Positions 15,054-23,352 are shown, numbered from the stretch's first letter. The stretch is DNA of 64,000 bases from an uncultured Bacteroidales bacterium (GCA_900316055.1 ONBK01000003.1:1-64000), one strand, 5' to 3'. Program-made: numbers and translations. Notes: a model not told the origin generated them from the sequence alone.

Positions 15054-17150
15054 TTAGTTCATGGTAGCGTAGTATCTGCGGGCGGCTTCCTGCTGGCGCG
15101 GCTGACTGAAGTTGCTCACGCGCTTGAGGTAGCCGATGATGCGGGTCATGTAGTCGACATTCTTCGAGTGGCACTTCGGGCACTCCTTGAGGTAGCGCTT
15201 GTCGATGTGGCCGCAGTCGTTGCAGATGGTATTGGGAATATTGAAAGTGAAGTAGTTGCAGCCTTCCTTGGCGGCTACCTCGAGCAGCTGCAGGTACTGC
15301 TGCTGGGTGAGGTGCTCCTCGAGGTTCATGTGCAGCGCCGAGCCGCCGGTGAGGTGTTCGATATAGTGCTTGCCGTGCAGGCGGAACTTGTCGAGGACGG
15401 TGAGCGACTGGTCCTCGACGATATAGAAATACGAGTTGTAGCAGTCGCGCGGCACGAAATAGCCGTCCTCGCGGTCCCATTTGGCGTGTTTCACGCCCAC
15501 GTTCTCAGCGGGAATCATCTCGCAGTTGAACATCACCTCCTTGGTGCGGTATTCCTTGTTCTTCTTCTCCACGAGGCCGAGGACAGTCTGCACGAATTCG
15601 CGGTATTCGGGGCTGTCCTTGATGGCGATGCCCATGAACTCGGCAGCCTCCACCAGACCGTTGACACCGATGGTGAGGTACTGGCGCGCGATGTCGATAT
15701 AGCCGGCGTCGAAGAGCGGTAGCATGCCGTGGCTCTGAAGTTCTTTGAGGTTCTCATTGTAAGCCAGCTGCACTTTGTGGCAGAGGTCGATGATGTCGGT
15801 GAGGAACTCCTTGTAGTCCTTGCCGTTGTTGACGGCATACTGGATGCAGCGGTTGAGGTTGATGGTGAGCACCGACTTGGAGCCTGTGCTTACGCCGCCG
15901 GCACCCAGCGTGTAGCTGAAGCCGTTGTCGGTAATCTCGTTGCGCAGACGGCAGCAGGAACTCAGCGAGTCCGCATTGTCAGAGATATAGGTGAAGAAGG
16001 AGTGACCTTCGGAGTACATCTCGGCGGTGAAGTTGGCCATATCCTGGTCGACGAACTTGCCATCCTTGTCATACAGCAGTGCCATCGTCTCCACGGGGAA
16101 GGTCAGCACGGCCTTGGTACGCTCCTGGTTGAACCATTTCATGAAGCGTTTCTGCAGCCAACAGAGGCCGTCCCAGTCGGGCTCGCTGCCGTCGGGGAAG
16201 CGGAACTCGCCGAAGAGGCTCTCGAAGTAGGGCTTGTCGTAGTAGGCAATGTTCCAGAACACAGCCTGGTAGTTGCGGGCACCTGTGGGCTGGTTCAGCG
16301 AGTAGACAATCTGCTCAAAGCAGTCGGTGATAATCTTGTCCATTGTCTTCTGACGCAGCGAGAGGTCGACTACCTTGTTGGGCTCCTTCCAATAGTCCTT
16401 GCCGTAGTCCTTCTGGATGAAGTAGTTGAGATACATGAGGAACTCGGGCGTGGCGCAGGCGCCGCTCAGCATGGAGGAGACCATAAAGACCATGTTGATG
16501 AAGCCGCCGCAGTAGCTCTTGAGGTTGGTGGGAGCCGTCGAGTTGCCGCCGATGCTTGTGGTGCCACCCAGCAGCCAGGGGTACATCGTGATGGAGGCGC
16601 AGTAGTTGGCCAGCGACGTCTCGTCGTTCTTGTAGATGAAGTGGTGCGTCAGAAGGTCGATGTAGCGGTCGCTCATCTCCTTGCCGTACATCTGCTTGAT
16701 GCGGTCGGTGAGCAGGCGTCGGTTCAGGCGGATGAAGCCGCTCTTCGGCAACTCGCCGATGAGGGTGGCAATGTTTTTGTGCTCCACATTGGCGTTGGCG
16801 TCGTATTTCGAACCTGTGGCGGCATTGGCGGCATCGCAGTAGTCGGAGAGGAAGCGCAGTTTCTCCATCGTCTCGCGATCCTCGGTGTGCTGCTGGCGGT
16901 AGAGGATGAAACTCTTGGCCACATTGTAGTAGCCCTCCTGCATCAAGGCCACCTCCACCTGGTTCTGTATCTCCTCCACGGTGATACCGTCGTGGATGTC
17001 GATACGGGCCAGGATCTTAGACAGACGACCCAGGTCGATGTCCTCCTTCTGCGAGTTGAACGCCTTGATGATGGCATTCATTATCTTGTCCAACGAAAAG
17101 CGTTCTTGCGTCCCGTCGCGTTTGGTGATGGTAAAGCTGTTGGTCTCCAT
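15054..17150 (-). CDS. nrdD: Anaerobic ribonucleoside-triphosphate reductase
   Basis: A 698-residue class III ribonucleotide reductase. An ATP-cone begins at the N-terminus (ITKRDGTQERFSLDKIMNAIIKAF). The barrel follows, then a C-terminal zinc site CNDCGHIDKRYLKECPKCHSKNVDY and the glycyl-radical segment MTRIIGYLKR close to the end, with Gly in IIGYL as the likely radical site. It makes dNTPs without oxygen, which fits an anaerobic lifestyle. The ATG at 17150 follows a long leader with stacked hairpins. Confidence 0.96.
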   Translation of the reverse strand: METNSFTITKRDGTQERFSLDKIMNAIIKAFNSQKEDIDLGRLSKILARIDIHDGITVEEIQNQVEVALMQEGYYNVAKSFILYRQQHTEDRETMEKLRFLSDYCDAANAATGSKYDANANVEHKNIATLIGELPKSGFIRLNRRLLTDRIKQMYGKEMSDRYIDLLTHHFIYKNDETSLANYCASITMYPWLLGGTTSIGGNSTAPTNLKSYCGGFINMVFMVSSMLSGACATPEFLMYLNYFIQKDYGKDYWKEPNKVVDLSLRQKTMDKIITDCFEQIVYSLNQPTGARNYQAVFWNIAYYDKPYFESLFGEFRFPDGSEPDWDGLCWLQKRFMKWFNQERTKAVLTFPVETMALLYDKDGKFVDQDMANFTAEMYSEGHSFFTYISDNADSLSSCCRLRNEITDNGFSYTLGAGGVSTGSKSVLTINLNRCIQYAVNNGKDYKEFLTDIIDLCHKVQLAYNENLKELQSHGMLPLFDAGYIDIARQYLTIGVNGLVEAAEFMGIAIKDSPEYREFVQTVLGLVEKKNKEYRTKEVMFNCEMIPAENVGVKHAKWDREDGYFVPRDCYNSYFYIVEDQSLTVLDKFRLHGKHYIEHLTGGSALHMNLEEHLTQQQYLQLLEVAAKEGCNYFTFNIPNTICNDCGHIDKRYLKECPKCHSKNVDYMTRIIGYLKRVSNFSQPRQQEAARRYYATMN

Positions 17151-17506
17151 TATATATATATGTATTATTTCCTAAATATAGTCTCCGTATCTATCTTTAA
17201 AAAGTTTCGCGAAAGGACACCGACAGCATGGTGGCGGTTACGGCCGGCTTTTGACGCGAAAGCGGCATGTATCGTAATTGTCATGGCAGGTGTCTGGCTT
17301 TATTTGTGAACAGTTGTCGGCCAAGCCGACACCGTCTTTGTGACAGTTGTCGGCTATGCCGACACCGTGTTCACAGAACACAGTTGCGCGACAGCTCGCG
17401 ATTCTCACGCGATTCCCTCTTGGTGTCCACCACAAGAGATAGACAACCATGACAAACAATTCATGTCAAAGTACTTAAATCAATTCTCGGTCTCTTTCGC
17501 ACGTTG
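17151..17506 (-). other. Long structured leader of nrdDG
   Basis: About 350 bases separate a consensus minus-strand promoter from the nrdD start. The leader contains two direct copies (17311-17334 and 17344-17367) of a unit whose core is GTCGGC-N3-GCCGAC, and other short inverted repeats. A 73-codon frame (17238-17459) crosses it but reads through the hairpins and looks like a by-product. The leader may be regulatory. An alternative promoter closer to nrdD (TATATTTA near 17170) cannot be excluded. Confidence 0.5.
17311..17367. repeat. Tandem GTCGGC/GCCGAC palindromes
   Basis: Two perfect 6-bp stems with 3-base loops (CAA at 17322, TAT at 17355) are embedded in a 24-base direct repeat. A third copy of the core with loop TAT occurs at 25102-25116 inside a candidate small RNA. 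Confidence 0.75.
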
Positions 17507-17537
17507 CAAAGATACACCCAATCCCCCGTTCCACAAA
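17507..17537 (-). promoter_or_regulatory. Consensus promoter facing nrdD
   Basis: The minus strand has TTTG, exactly 19 bases, then TATCTTTG, a perfect match to the Bacteroidetes housekeeping promoter. It is divergent from the promoter at 17579. Confidence 0.7.
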
Positions 17538-17578
17538 ATAAAGTTCTCAACTTTTACCTGTTGAAAAACCAGATTTAT

Positions 17579-17609
17579 TTTGCCATATCAAACATCTTTC
17601 GTACTTTTG
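17579..17609 (+). promoter_or_regulatory. Consensus promoter of the 17637 gene
   Basis: TTTG (17579-17582), 19 bases, TACTTTTG (17602-17609); the ATG follows at 17637. Confidence 0.72.
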
Positions 17610-17636
17610 CATCCCGAAAATAAGTTATCAACAGAT

Positions 17637-18554
17637 ATGAAGAAAACCGTTCGTACCCTTTTGCTGGCATCCCTATGCCTCCTCCTCCCCGCCACCTTGT
17701 GCGCACAGAAGAAAAACACCACCAAGAAAGCCGCCACTACCCAGACGACCTATCCCCAGCGCGACGAGGCCTTCAAGGCCGACTACAAACTGTCCGCCAT
17801 CGGCACTTTCGACCCCAACAACCTGGAGAGCCTCCAGTTTACCGCAATGCCCGCTCCCGACTTTACGGGCCATGTTCTGAAACTCGACAAGAGCCGCAAG
17901 CAGGTCAAGCTCAAACAGCTCTCCTGCAAGCAAAACGGAATCACCGACGATGACAACTGGTTCTTCAACAACGACCTCGTCCGTCGCGAGGAGCGCGTCG
18001 AGCTCCCCATGGGACAGTTCGCCCCGCGTTTCCGCTACCGCACCGGCGGCTACCTCATCACCACCTACGGCGAGAACTGGGGCAACACCCTCAAGATGGT
18101 CATCACCGACGAGGCCCAGCAGACCCTCTACGCCGCCTATGACTTCGAGAACTGGAAGTTCTCCCCCAAGACCACGCTGATGGGTAATACGCAGAGCCTC
18201 GACGACTTCATCATCGAGGGCAACATCCTCTACATCGCCCACGGCACCAACGGCTACTCCGACGGCGCCGGTTACCAGACGGGCTACATCACCGCCTTCG
18301 ACCTCGAGAAGCAGGAGATTGTATGGACCACCCAGCCGATGACCTGCAACTCGCACTTCGCCATCGTGGACAACTCCATCATCTGCGGCTACGGCTTCAC
18401 CTCCGAGCCCGACAATCTCTTCATCCTCGACAAATACAGCGGCCAGCGCATCCAGAAAATCCCCATGAAGAAGATGGTCAACGAGGTCGTCCCCAAAGAC
18501 GGCTACCTCTACGTCCGCACCTACAGCTTCGACTATTTGTTTAAGATACAATAA
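17637..18554 (+). CDS. Secreted beta-propeller-like protein
   Basis: The start at ATG 17637 gives a signal peptide (MKKTVRTLLLASLCLLLPATLCAQ) and a 305-residue product; the in-frame codons from 17580 contain the promoter. The mature protein has successive four-strand blades (LYAAYDFENWKFSPKTTL; IEGNILYIAHGTNGY; TGYITAFDLEKQEIVWTTQP; NSIICGYGFTSEPDNLFILDKYSGQRIQKIPM; DGYLYVRTYSFDYLFKI) of the PQQ-like/WD type. No catalytic residues are evident. It is probably a periplasmic or surface binding protein; exact role unknown. Confidence 0.82.
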   Translation: MKKTVRTLLLASLCLLLPATLCAQKKNTTKKAATTQTTYPQRDEAFKADYKLSAIGTFDPNNLESLQFTAMPAPDFTGHVLKLDKSRKQVKLKQLSCKQNGITDDDNWFFNNDLVRREERVELPMGQFAPRFRYRTGGYLITTYGENWGNTLKMVITDEAQQTLYAAYDFENWKFSPKTTLMGNTQSLDDFIIEGNILYIAHGTNGYSDGAGYQTGYITAFDLEKQEIVWTTQPMTCNSHFAIVDNSIICGYGFTSEPDNLFILDKYSGQRIQKIPMKKMVNEVVPKDGYLYVRTYSFDYLFKIQ

Positions 18555-18561
18555 TTAATAT

Positions 18562-19056
18562 ATGGAAGTTAAAGAATTTAAAGAAGTTAGAGAAGTTAAA
18601 GACAAATGTGCCAGCCGGCGCTATTGGCTAAACTCCTTAACTCCTGTCTCCTGTCTCCTACTATTTCTTATTCTTCATTCTTCATTCTCCACTCTTCATT
18701 CTCAGACAATCTGCAATTCCAACAACGCCTCCATTGCGACGATAGAGAGTGATGGGACGGTTCGCAACAGCAGCAACTCCACGATAGGCTGCATCGAGAG
18801 CGACGGCGACATCCGCGACCGCAGCAACGCCTACATCGGCAAGATAGAGAGCGACGGCACTGTCCGCGACCGCAATAACGCCTACATCGGCAGGATAGAG
18901 AGCGACGGCACCGTCCGAAACCGCAACGGATCCTACCTCGGTAGGGTGGAGAGCGATGGCACCGTCCGCGACCGCAGCAACCGCACCCTCGGCACCGCCC
19001 GCGGCGTCCCCCAGCGCCACGCCGCCCTCTATTTCTTCTTTGACTTCTTCAAATAG
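18562..19056 (+). CDS. Five-fold beta-flower protein
   Basis: A 164-residue secreted protein. After an unusual leader (two repeat arrays encode most of residues 1-50, including the hydrophobic signal LLLFLILHSSFSTLHS), five consecutive 17-residue repeats follow, of consensus xIESDGTVRDRxNxYIG (about residues 58-142). They end in a conserved tail, RGVPQRHAALYFFFDFFK. This matches the 5-fold beta-flower proteins of Bacteroidetes, in which each repeat forms one petal. Function unknown. A truncated second copy of the last repeats and tail lies 4 kb downstream at 23047-23196. Confidence 0.85.
   Translation: MEVKEFKEVREVKDKCASRRYWLNSLTPVSCLLLFLILHSSFSTLHSQTICNSNNASIATIESDGTVRNSSNSTIGCIESDGDIRDRSNAYIGKIESDGTVRDRNNAYIGRIESDGTVRNRNGSYLGRVESDGTVRDRSNRTLGTARGVPQRHAALYFFFDFFK
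18565..18601. repeat. Nonamer array in coding sequence
   Basis: Four 9-base units of the form AAGTTAAAG encode a Lys/Glu/Val/Phe-rich N-terminus (EVKEFKEVREVK). A period of 9 keeps the frame. Confidence 0.78.
18632..18701. repeat. Long heptamer array encoding the signal peptide
   Basis: Ten 7-base units in register, drifting from ACTCCTT and GTCTCCT to TTCATTC and TCCACTC, over 70 bases. They encode the hydrophobic signal-peptide region of the beta-flower protein. Confidence 0.85.
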
Positions 19057-19076
19057 AGATAGTTACAATCCCTTTC

Positions 19077-19116
19077 GGTCCCCGATGCAAAAAATGTGTC
19101 GGGGACCATTTTTTAC
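19077..19116 (+). terminator. Intrinsic terminator
   Basis: A 9-bp stem GGTCCCCGA/TCGGGGACC followed by ATTTTTT, 20 bases after the beta-flower stop codon. Confidence 0.92.
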
Positions 19117-19167
19117 CACTTTTTCTTACTTTTCCATTTGACTGATAATCACTACTTTGTTGCCTTT

Positions 19168-19206
19168 AACTCTTACTCAACTCTTACTCCCCTCTTACCC
19201 CTCCCT
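19168..19206. repeat. Undecamer array, copy 1
   Basis: Units of 11 bases (CTCAACTCTTA, CTCCCCTCTTA and a degenerate third). A related 11-base array lies at 23311-23352, also downstream of a beta-flower sequence and its terminator. Confidence 0.7.
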
Positions 19207-19230
19207 TTGCCCCCCATTTCCGGAGCAAGA

Positions 19231-19266
19231 GAAAAGTAAAACCCCTGCAGGTCCTCCCGCAGGGGT
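19231..19266 (-). terminator. Intrinsic terminator of the Fic gene
   Basis: The stem ACCCCTGC/GCAGGGGT (19241-19248 with 19259-19266) is followed on the minus strand by TTTTACTTTT. It lies 50 bases past the Fic stop codon. Confidence 0.8.
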
Positions 19267-19318
19267 GTATACTTCGTTGAGGGTTCTCTGACCCGTATCA
19301 GATGCTGTCGGCTTCCTC

Positions 19319-20494
19319 CTATTGTACCTCTTGAAACAGCGCCAACCCCTTTGCCGTCAGCAGATACCGCTGCCGCGGATGATTGGGCCGGTCGGGATAT
19401 TTCATACGTACATAGCGTTCTCGCAATGACGGCTCAAGATGATAATCCAAGAAATTTTGCCTATGTTTTAGCCCTTTCAATTCCATCATTTGTTTGATGC
19501 TCAACTCTCCGTTCCCAATCACCCGCACAAGTTCAATAATTTTTTCATTATTAGTGTATAGCTTATTATCTGGATTTATTTTATTTACAGTTGTACTTAT
19601 ACGGGTACTTGTACGGGTACTTGTACGGGTGTCAAGGTTAGGTTGTATGCGCCACTCGTCTGTGGGATGAATGTGAAGATAGCGATTGCGGAGGTCCCAT
19701 TTCTCACCCAATAATAAGTTACGGAAGAAACGTTCCAGATAGATTGGCGAATAGTCAATGCTTTTCACGGCGTTCTTGTAATTGGCTCGAACCAGCGCAT
19801 TGCGGAAATACCATGAATGACGTGCAAACATTTCATTATCCACTTCAAATCCAATATCGCGCAGGTAGAGAATTGAAAATACCGCTGTCGTTCGTGTGTT
19901 ACCCTCATTGAAAGCATGTATCTGCCATAAACCAGATACAAATCGAGAGATATGTGCGATAAGTTCATCGGGAGAAATACCGTTATAACTAAAATCGCGT
20001 TCCTGGGCAATATCGTAATCCAAAGCACGGCGAAGATCCTCCCAATTAAGATAGTGAACAGTGTCACCCTCGAGGACCCATTCTTTTTTGGTAAAATCAT
20101 GTTTGCGCAATTCGCCAGCGTGCTTCATTACCCCCTCGAATATTCTACGATGCAAAGCGATATATCCACCTGTACTGAAGTCTGACGTCTTTGAGGACAA
20201 TATTTTGGTAATGTTGGCCGAAACCTTGTCGGCCTCCTGTTTATCGTCATCGTCAGGCTCCCGTTGAACCTTCGATTGGTAATAGGTCCGAATCAAATTG
20301 CGGGCTTGGTCAATGTCTATCGTCCCCTCAATATGCTTTCTCGCCGTTTGTTTCAGGTAGTCCGATGTCGTCAATCCATCGACAGCCTGCAATCCAATAG
20401 CAGCCTGCCAGATAGATGCTTTCTCTTTCTGTCCAGGTTCGCCCTGACGGATATACTCGTCGAAATCCAAATATCCCTGCTTCTTCTCGCTCAT
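19319..20494 (-). CDS. Fic domain protein
   Basis: 391 residues from ATG 20494 (a start two codons upstream is possible). The Fic motif is HAFNEGNTR, close to the canonical HxFx[D/E]GNGR, preceded by LHRRIFEGVMKHAGELR. An N-terminal segment KHIEGTIDIDQARNLI resembles the inhibitory IEG helix of Fic proteins and VbhA-type antitoxins, so the enzyme may be self-inhibited. A C-terminal winged-helix-like part (IIELVRVIGNGELSIKQMMELKGLKHRQNFLDYHL) follows a linker made by a 12-base tandem repeat. Fic enzymes AMPylate or otherwise modify target proteins. It lies inside an accessory zone, downstream of and co-directional with a modular island. Confidence 0.88.
   Translation of the reverse strand: MSEKKQGYLDFDEYIRQGEPGQKEKASIWQAAIGLQAVDGLTTSDYLKQTARKHIEGTIDIDQARNLIRTYYQSKVQREPDDDDKQEADKVSANITKILSSKTSDFSTGGYIALHRRIFEGVMKHAGELRKHDFTKKEWVLEGDTVHYLNWEDLRRALDYDIAQERDFSYNGISPDELIAHISRFVSGLWQIHAFNEGNTRTTAVFSILYLRDIGFEVDNEMFARHSWYFRNALVRANYKNAVKSIDYSPIYLERFFRNLLLGEKWDLRNRYLHIHPTDEWRIQPNLDTRTSTRTSTRISTTVNKINPDNKLYTNNEKIIELVRVIGNGELSIKQMMELKGLKHRQNFLDYHLEPSLRERYVRMKYPDRPNHPRQRYLLTAKGLALFQEVQ
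19593..19628. repeat. In-frame 12-base tandem repeat in the Fic gene
   Basis: Three copies of GTACTT[A/G]TACGG encode a repeated Thr/Arg/Ser linker between the Fic domain and the C-terminal winged-helix-like part. Length variation by multiples of four residues is expected. Confidence 0.85.
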
Positions 20495-20544
20495 AATCAC
20501 AAAAGATATATCTATAACGCAGGATATTGGAAATTATTGTGTAC

Positions 20545-20583
20545 CAAAAAGAGTATACCTTCTTGCGTGGAAGATATACTCTT
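20545..20583 (-). terminator. Terminal hairpin of island 1
   Basis: A 13-bp stem (AGAGTATATCTTC pairing with GAAGGTATACTCT, one G-T pair) and a run of T on the minus strand, 24 bases past the stop at 20607. The same hairpin, differing at only about four positions in 38, ends island 2 at 59029-59082. Confidence 0.88.
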
Positions 20584-20606
20584 ATTAGTTATGTCAGTGC
20601 TAGGGT

Positions 20607-21854
20607 CTAATCGTCTATCTGCACAACTTTCCCATTGTAGAAATAGACCCTTGTCTTGTAGTTGTAGCACCACACCTCGCTTTTTCCGTACTTCGTCGTT
20701 GTGCGGTAGGTGTTCCATGGGCGACGCCATGCATCACGCACCATCTCCTCGGTCATACCAATTGCAACCTGACGATTTCCAACGAGAGTACCTTTTTCTG
20801 CTCCGTACTTTGCGATCATTTTCCGTCTGAAATTCTCCTCCTTTTTCTTTCTTTCCTTATCCAATTGCCGTTGTTTTATTTTTAGTTCTTTCTCATGTTG
20901 AGCAGATGCTATCTTCGGGCGTGCATATAAATTCTTTATATCGCCTTTCTTTATCACAAAAAAATCTTCCATTTCATAAAAATAATCACCCACATCTATT
21001 TGTTTTCCTCTTATTTTGAAGCAAGCAATATCGCCTGTAGAGGAGTTATCGTTTTTTAGTAAGTCATATTTATCATATGCATATACAATGTTTTCTACTT
21101 CTCTACCAAAAGAACCTGTTTCCTTACCCTCTAATACGATATACAAATTGTTTCCTTTCAAAACCACATCTTTAAAGAGAAAACTTTTATCTTTTAATCT
21201 AATGAGATTTCCTGTAAGGTCATCGAGTATTACCTGATAGGAATATAGGCTATCCCATGTAACAACACCTATCACCACTTCCTTGTTTATAAACGTTCGC
21301 AATTCATTATAATAACTTAAAGAAATGATTGGCCTTATATCAGGTTTACAATAATACGTATGGGTATTGTTTGTATCGGTTGAATTAAAAATAATATAAC
21401 GAAGATAACCAAATACCATTCTTTCTTTATCTTCACTTTCTTCATTAGTTAAATATAACAACTCCTCCTTTAAATTATATATAGTTTTTTCAAGATCTCT
21501 TGAATAACTACTATATTGATATTGAGGTAGATGTGCAGAAACTCTTATTGCATTTTCATTCTCAATACAGAACACATAACCAGACCTGACATAGTAGCCG
21601 ATGGGCATATCAAGACAACCATCAAATAGTCCATTTTCATTAGTTGTAAATTCACTGCCTTTCATTAAGTGTGTTTCTGACAAATAAAAGGTATCACCAA
21701 TCGTAACTAGTGCATTAAAATCAATATCTTGTTCATAATATTTTTTTGCTGCGGAAAGCGAATCCGAATATTCATTTCCGACTATTTTGATTTGAGCATT
21801 GGCAATGCTTATACATGCAAGCAAAAGAAGTGTAAAAGATAGTATTTTTTTCAT
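20607..21854 (-). CDS. Secreted protein with BamE/SmpA-like C-terminal domain (island 1)
   Basis: The start at ATG 21854 gives a signal peptide (MKKILSFTLLLLACISIANAQ) and 415 residues. The central part is AT-rich and beta-rich with no recognised fold. After a charged coiled-coil stretch (ELKIKQRQLDKERKKKEENFRRKMIAKYG), the last 60 residues (VAIGMTEEMVRDAWRRPWNTYRTTTKYGKSEVWCY, YFYNGKVVQID) have the alternating pattern of the small OmlA/BamE fold found at the ends of many Bacteroidetes proteins. It is 16 bases downstream of the nuclease-like gene and ends at the island's hairpin. Base composition is lower in GC than the core genes, which suggests acquisition. Confidence 0.78.
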   Translation of the reverse strand: MKKILSFTLLLLACISIANAQIKIVGNEYSDSLSAAKKYYEQDIDFNALVTIGDTFYLSETHLMKGSEFTTNENGLFDGCLDMPIGYYVRSGYVFCIENENAIRVSAHLPQYQYSSYSRDLEKTIYNLKEELLYLTNEESEDKERMVFGYLRYIIFNSTDTNNTHTYYCKPDIRPIISLSYYNELRTFINKEVVIGVVTWDSLYSYQVILDDLTGNLIRLKDKSFLFKDVVLKGNNLYIVLEGKETGSFGREVENIVYAYDKYDLLKNDNSSTGDIACFKIRGKQIDVGDYFYEMEDFFVIKKGDIKNLYARPKIASAQHEKELKIKQRQLDKERKKKEENFRRKMIAKYGAEKGTLVGNRQVAIGMTEEMVRDAWRRPWNTYRTTTKYGKSEVWCYNYKTRVYFYNGKVVQIDD

Positions 21855-21870
21855 ATTATGTGATTTTAAG

Positions 21871-22473
21871 TTAATACCACTCTTTAATCCAAAATTCCTC
21901 AAATAAATCACTTTCTGTATTATTAAAATCATTTTCCCTATCCTTACTCCATCCGATGACATCATACATATTTAGTAATTCCCATTTTTCTATTTTACAG
22001 TTATTACAATCCTCTTTCAGTTTTTCCCAATATTTAGTTCCTTCATCGTGAAACGTGATTACCCAATAATGGATTTCGTAATGTTTTTTACGTCTTCCAT
22101 TGTAATATGCACTCACTGCTTCAGCATAACGATCCAATTGGTTATCATGAATCATCGTGTATGCTTTATCTTCTATAACTACAAGGTGATGTTGTGTTTC
22201 TCCGTTCACCACCACTTCAACCTCCGCAATCACATCAATACGTTCCCATTGCCGCCAAACATCCACTTTTCCAATTTTCACGTTTCCAACATCTTCTTTA
22301 ACTTCAATTAGACGAAGCAAAACTTCTTTACTGATTTTATGAAGATTCTTTTTCTTCACATCCTTTTCTGCGGCCAAACGCATCAGCCATGACACTTGGA
22401 AATCAAGCATAACCTCATATCCATGGTTGCTGCCCCATTTGTCTTGCATCAATAAAGATTTTTTTTCTTCCAT
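21871..22473 (-). CDS. PD-(D/E)XK nuclease superfamily protein (island 1)
   Basis: 200 residues. The core reads RIDVIAEVEVVV, then HLVVIEDKAYTMIHDNQLDRYAEAV: a conserved Asp, a strand, then an E-x-K pair and the QL-x-RY helix, which is the signature of the PD-(D/E)XK family common in mobile and defence regions of Bacteroidetes. The N-terminal helices (HGYEVMLDFQVSWLMRLAAEKDVKKKNL) precede it. The start codon lies just after the shared leader box. AT-rich, and likely acquired. Its biological target is unknown; the association with a secreted partner gene is unusual. Confidence 0.82.
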   Translation of the reverse strand: MEEKKSLLMQDKWGSNHGYEVMLDFQVSWLMRLAAEKDVKKKNLHKISKEVLLRLIEVKEDVGNVKIGKVDVWRQWERIDVIAEVEVVVNGETQHHLVVIEDKAYTMIHDNQLDRYAEAVSAYYNGRRKKHYEIHYWVITFHDEGTKYWEKLKEDCNNCKIEKWELLNMYDVIGWSKDRENDFNNTESDLFEEFWIKEWY

Positions 22474-22490
22474 TTTGTTTCCCTTTAGTC

Positions 22491-22537
22491 ATTGCCTACT
22501 CTATAATGCAGTTTTCGGCTTCCCTGCTTAATTGTTT
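22491..22537. repeat. Island leader box, copy 1
   Basis: About 45 bases (ATTGCCTACTCTAT, then ATGCAGTTTTCGGC and CCTGCTT) match, on the opposite strand, the sequence at 57535-57574. In both places the box lies immediately before the first codons of a gene that reads away from it. Confidence 0.8.
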
Positions 22538-22570
22538 GTTGAGCTGGAAGCCGCTGTTCGAATAAGGGGC

Positions 22571-22775
22571 ATAAAGAAAGGCGTAAATCCCTTCGTTTTA
22601 ATGCCACTTATTTCCTGTGGTGGTGTCTGGAAATACCATTGATACAAATAAGTGGGAAAGAATTCACGCCATTGCGTGAACTATCCGCAATCTTATTCTC
22701 GTATCATATGGGAGTTTTCCAGACTTTCCACGAGGGAGAACAAGAGCGTCAGCTCAATATGATGTCTTTACAATA
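22571..22775 (-). repeat. Nested palindromic element, copy 1
   Basis: About 200 bases, roughly 80% identical by eye to the reverse complement of 56475-56680. The arms pair from outside inwards: GTCTGGAA with TTCCAGAC, TGATAC with GTATCA, AATAAG with CTTATT, and a tip hairpin TTCACGC-CATT-GCGTGAA. A further hairpin, GAGC-GTCA-GCTC, follows. All of these arms are kept in the second copy. It looks like a structured RNA or a palindromic mobile element and carries no protein-coding signal of its own. Confidence 0.85.
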
Positions 22776-22864
22776 TTTTGCCTGCTACATAAGCATCGGT
22801 TTTAAGTTGATATCGGTTTGTTATTCTGCTTACAGGTTTTCTATCTCGTTCACCTCAGTATCTT

Positions 22865-22951
22865 CTATGGACAGCAGGTTGTTGGAAGCTCGTTCCAGGC
22901 TATTCTAATCCACTTCCCTTCAAAAAGCTGTATTGCATTCTGTTGAGTCAT
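22865..22951 (-). pseudogene. Fragment of a Bro-N-type antirepressor gene
   Basis: 28 codons beginning MTQQNAIQLFEGKWIRIAWNE resemble the start of Bro-N-domain (phage antirepressor-like) proteins. The frame then ends in TAG. A different frame continues for some 16 codons (LLSIEDTEVNEIENL), which suggests that the middle was deleted. The promoter at 22972-23003 is intact. Confidence 0.5.
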
Positions 22952-22971
22952 TATCTTTAAATAATCGACTG

Positions 22972-23003
22972 CAAAATTACGAATAAAATCCCATTCCACC
23001 AAA
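22972..23003 (-). promoter_or_regulatory. Promoter of the Bro-N fragment
   Basis: Minus strand TTTG, 20 bases, TAATTTTG, 21 bases before the ATG at 22951. Confidence 0.6.
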
Positions 23004-23046
23004 AAAAGTTTAATGACTACTTAATATAATATAAAAACAAGGTTAT

Positions 23047-23196
23047 GATATTAACGACAACCGCAACAACTCCTACCTCGGCAAGGTGGAGTCTGACGGC
23101 ACCGTCCGCGACAGCAGCAACCGCACCCTCGGCACCGCCAAAGGGGTGCCCATGCGCTACGCCGCCCTCTATTTCTTCTTCGACTTCTTCCGGTAG
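23047..23196 (+). pseudogene. Truncated beta-flower gene
   Basis: 49 codons ending in TAG match the fifth repeat and tail of the protein at 18562-19056 (SYLGKVESDGTVRDSSNRTLGTAKGVP, RYAALYFFFDFF). There is no start codon or signal peptide, and stop codons lie just upstream, so this is a 5'-truncated copy. The junction at about 23046 marks the edge of the inserted accessory segment. Confidence 0.8.
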
Positions 23197-23230
23197 GGGA
23201 ACCTTCGCGATTCCTCAGGGATTAAATCAT

Positions 23231-23261
23231 AGCCGTGAGTTTGGCTCACGGCTTTCTTTTT
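23231..23261 (+). terminator. Intrinsic terminator
   Basis: A 9-bp stem AGCCGTGAG/CTCACGGCT with loop TTTGG, followed by TTCTTTTTG, 34 bases after the truncated beta-flower gene. Confidence 0.85.
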
Positions 23262-23310
23262 GTCCATTTTTATGCTTTTCTACAGCCCTAACAACCAGTA
23301 TCTTGTTAAC

Positions 23311-23352
23311 ACTCTCTCTTACTCTGCTCTTACTCCTCCCTTACTCCTCTAT
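23311..23352. repeat. Undecamer array, copy 2
   Basis: Units CTCTGCTCTTA, CTCCTCCCTTA and CTCCTCTATTT. Same texture and same position relative to a beta-flower tail as the array at 19168-19206. Confidence 0.7.

Noticed and set aside
17238..17459. 73-codon frame in the nrdDG leader
   Set aside because: Its repeated GVGIADNC/GVGLADNC text is just the translation of the two hairpin repeats; no start context or family.
18730..19000. 51-base repeats as a possible CRISPR-like array
   Set aside because: The repeats are coding, in frame and without spacers; they are the five petals of a beta-flower protein.
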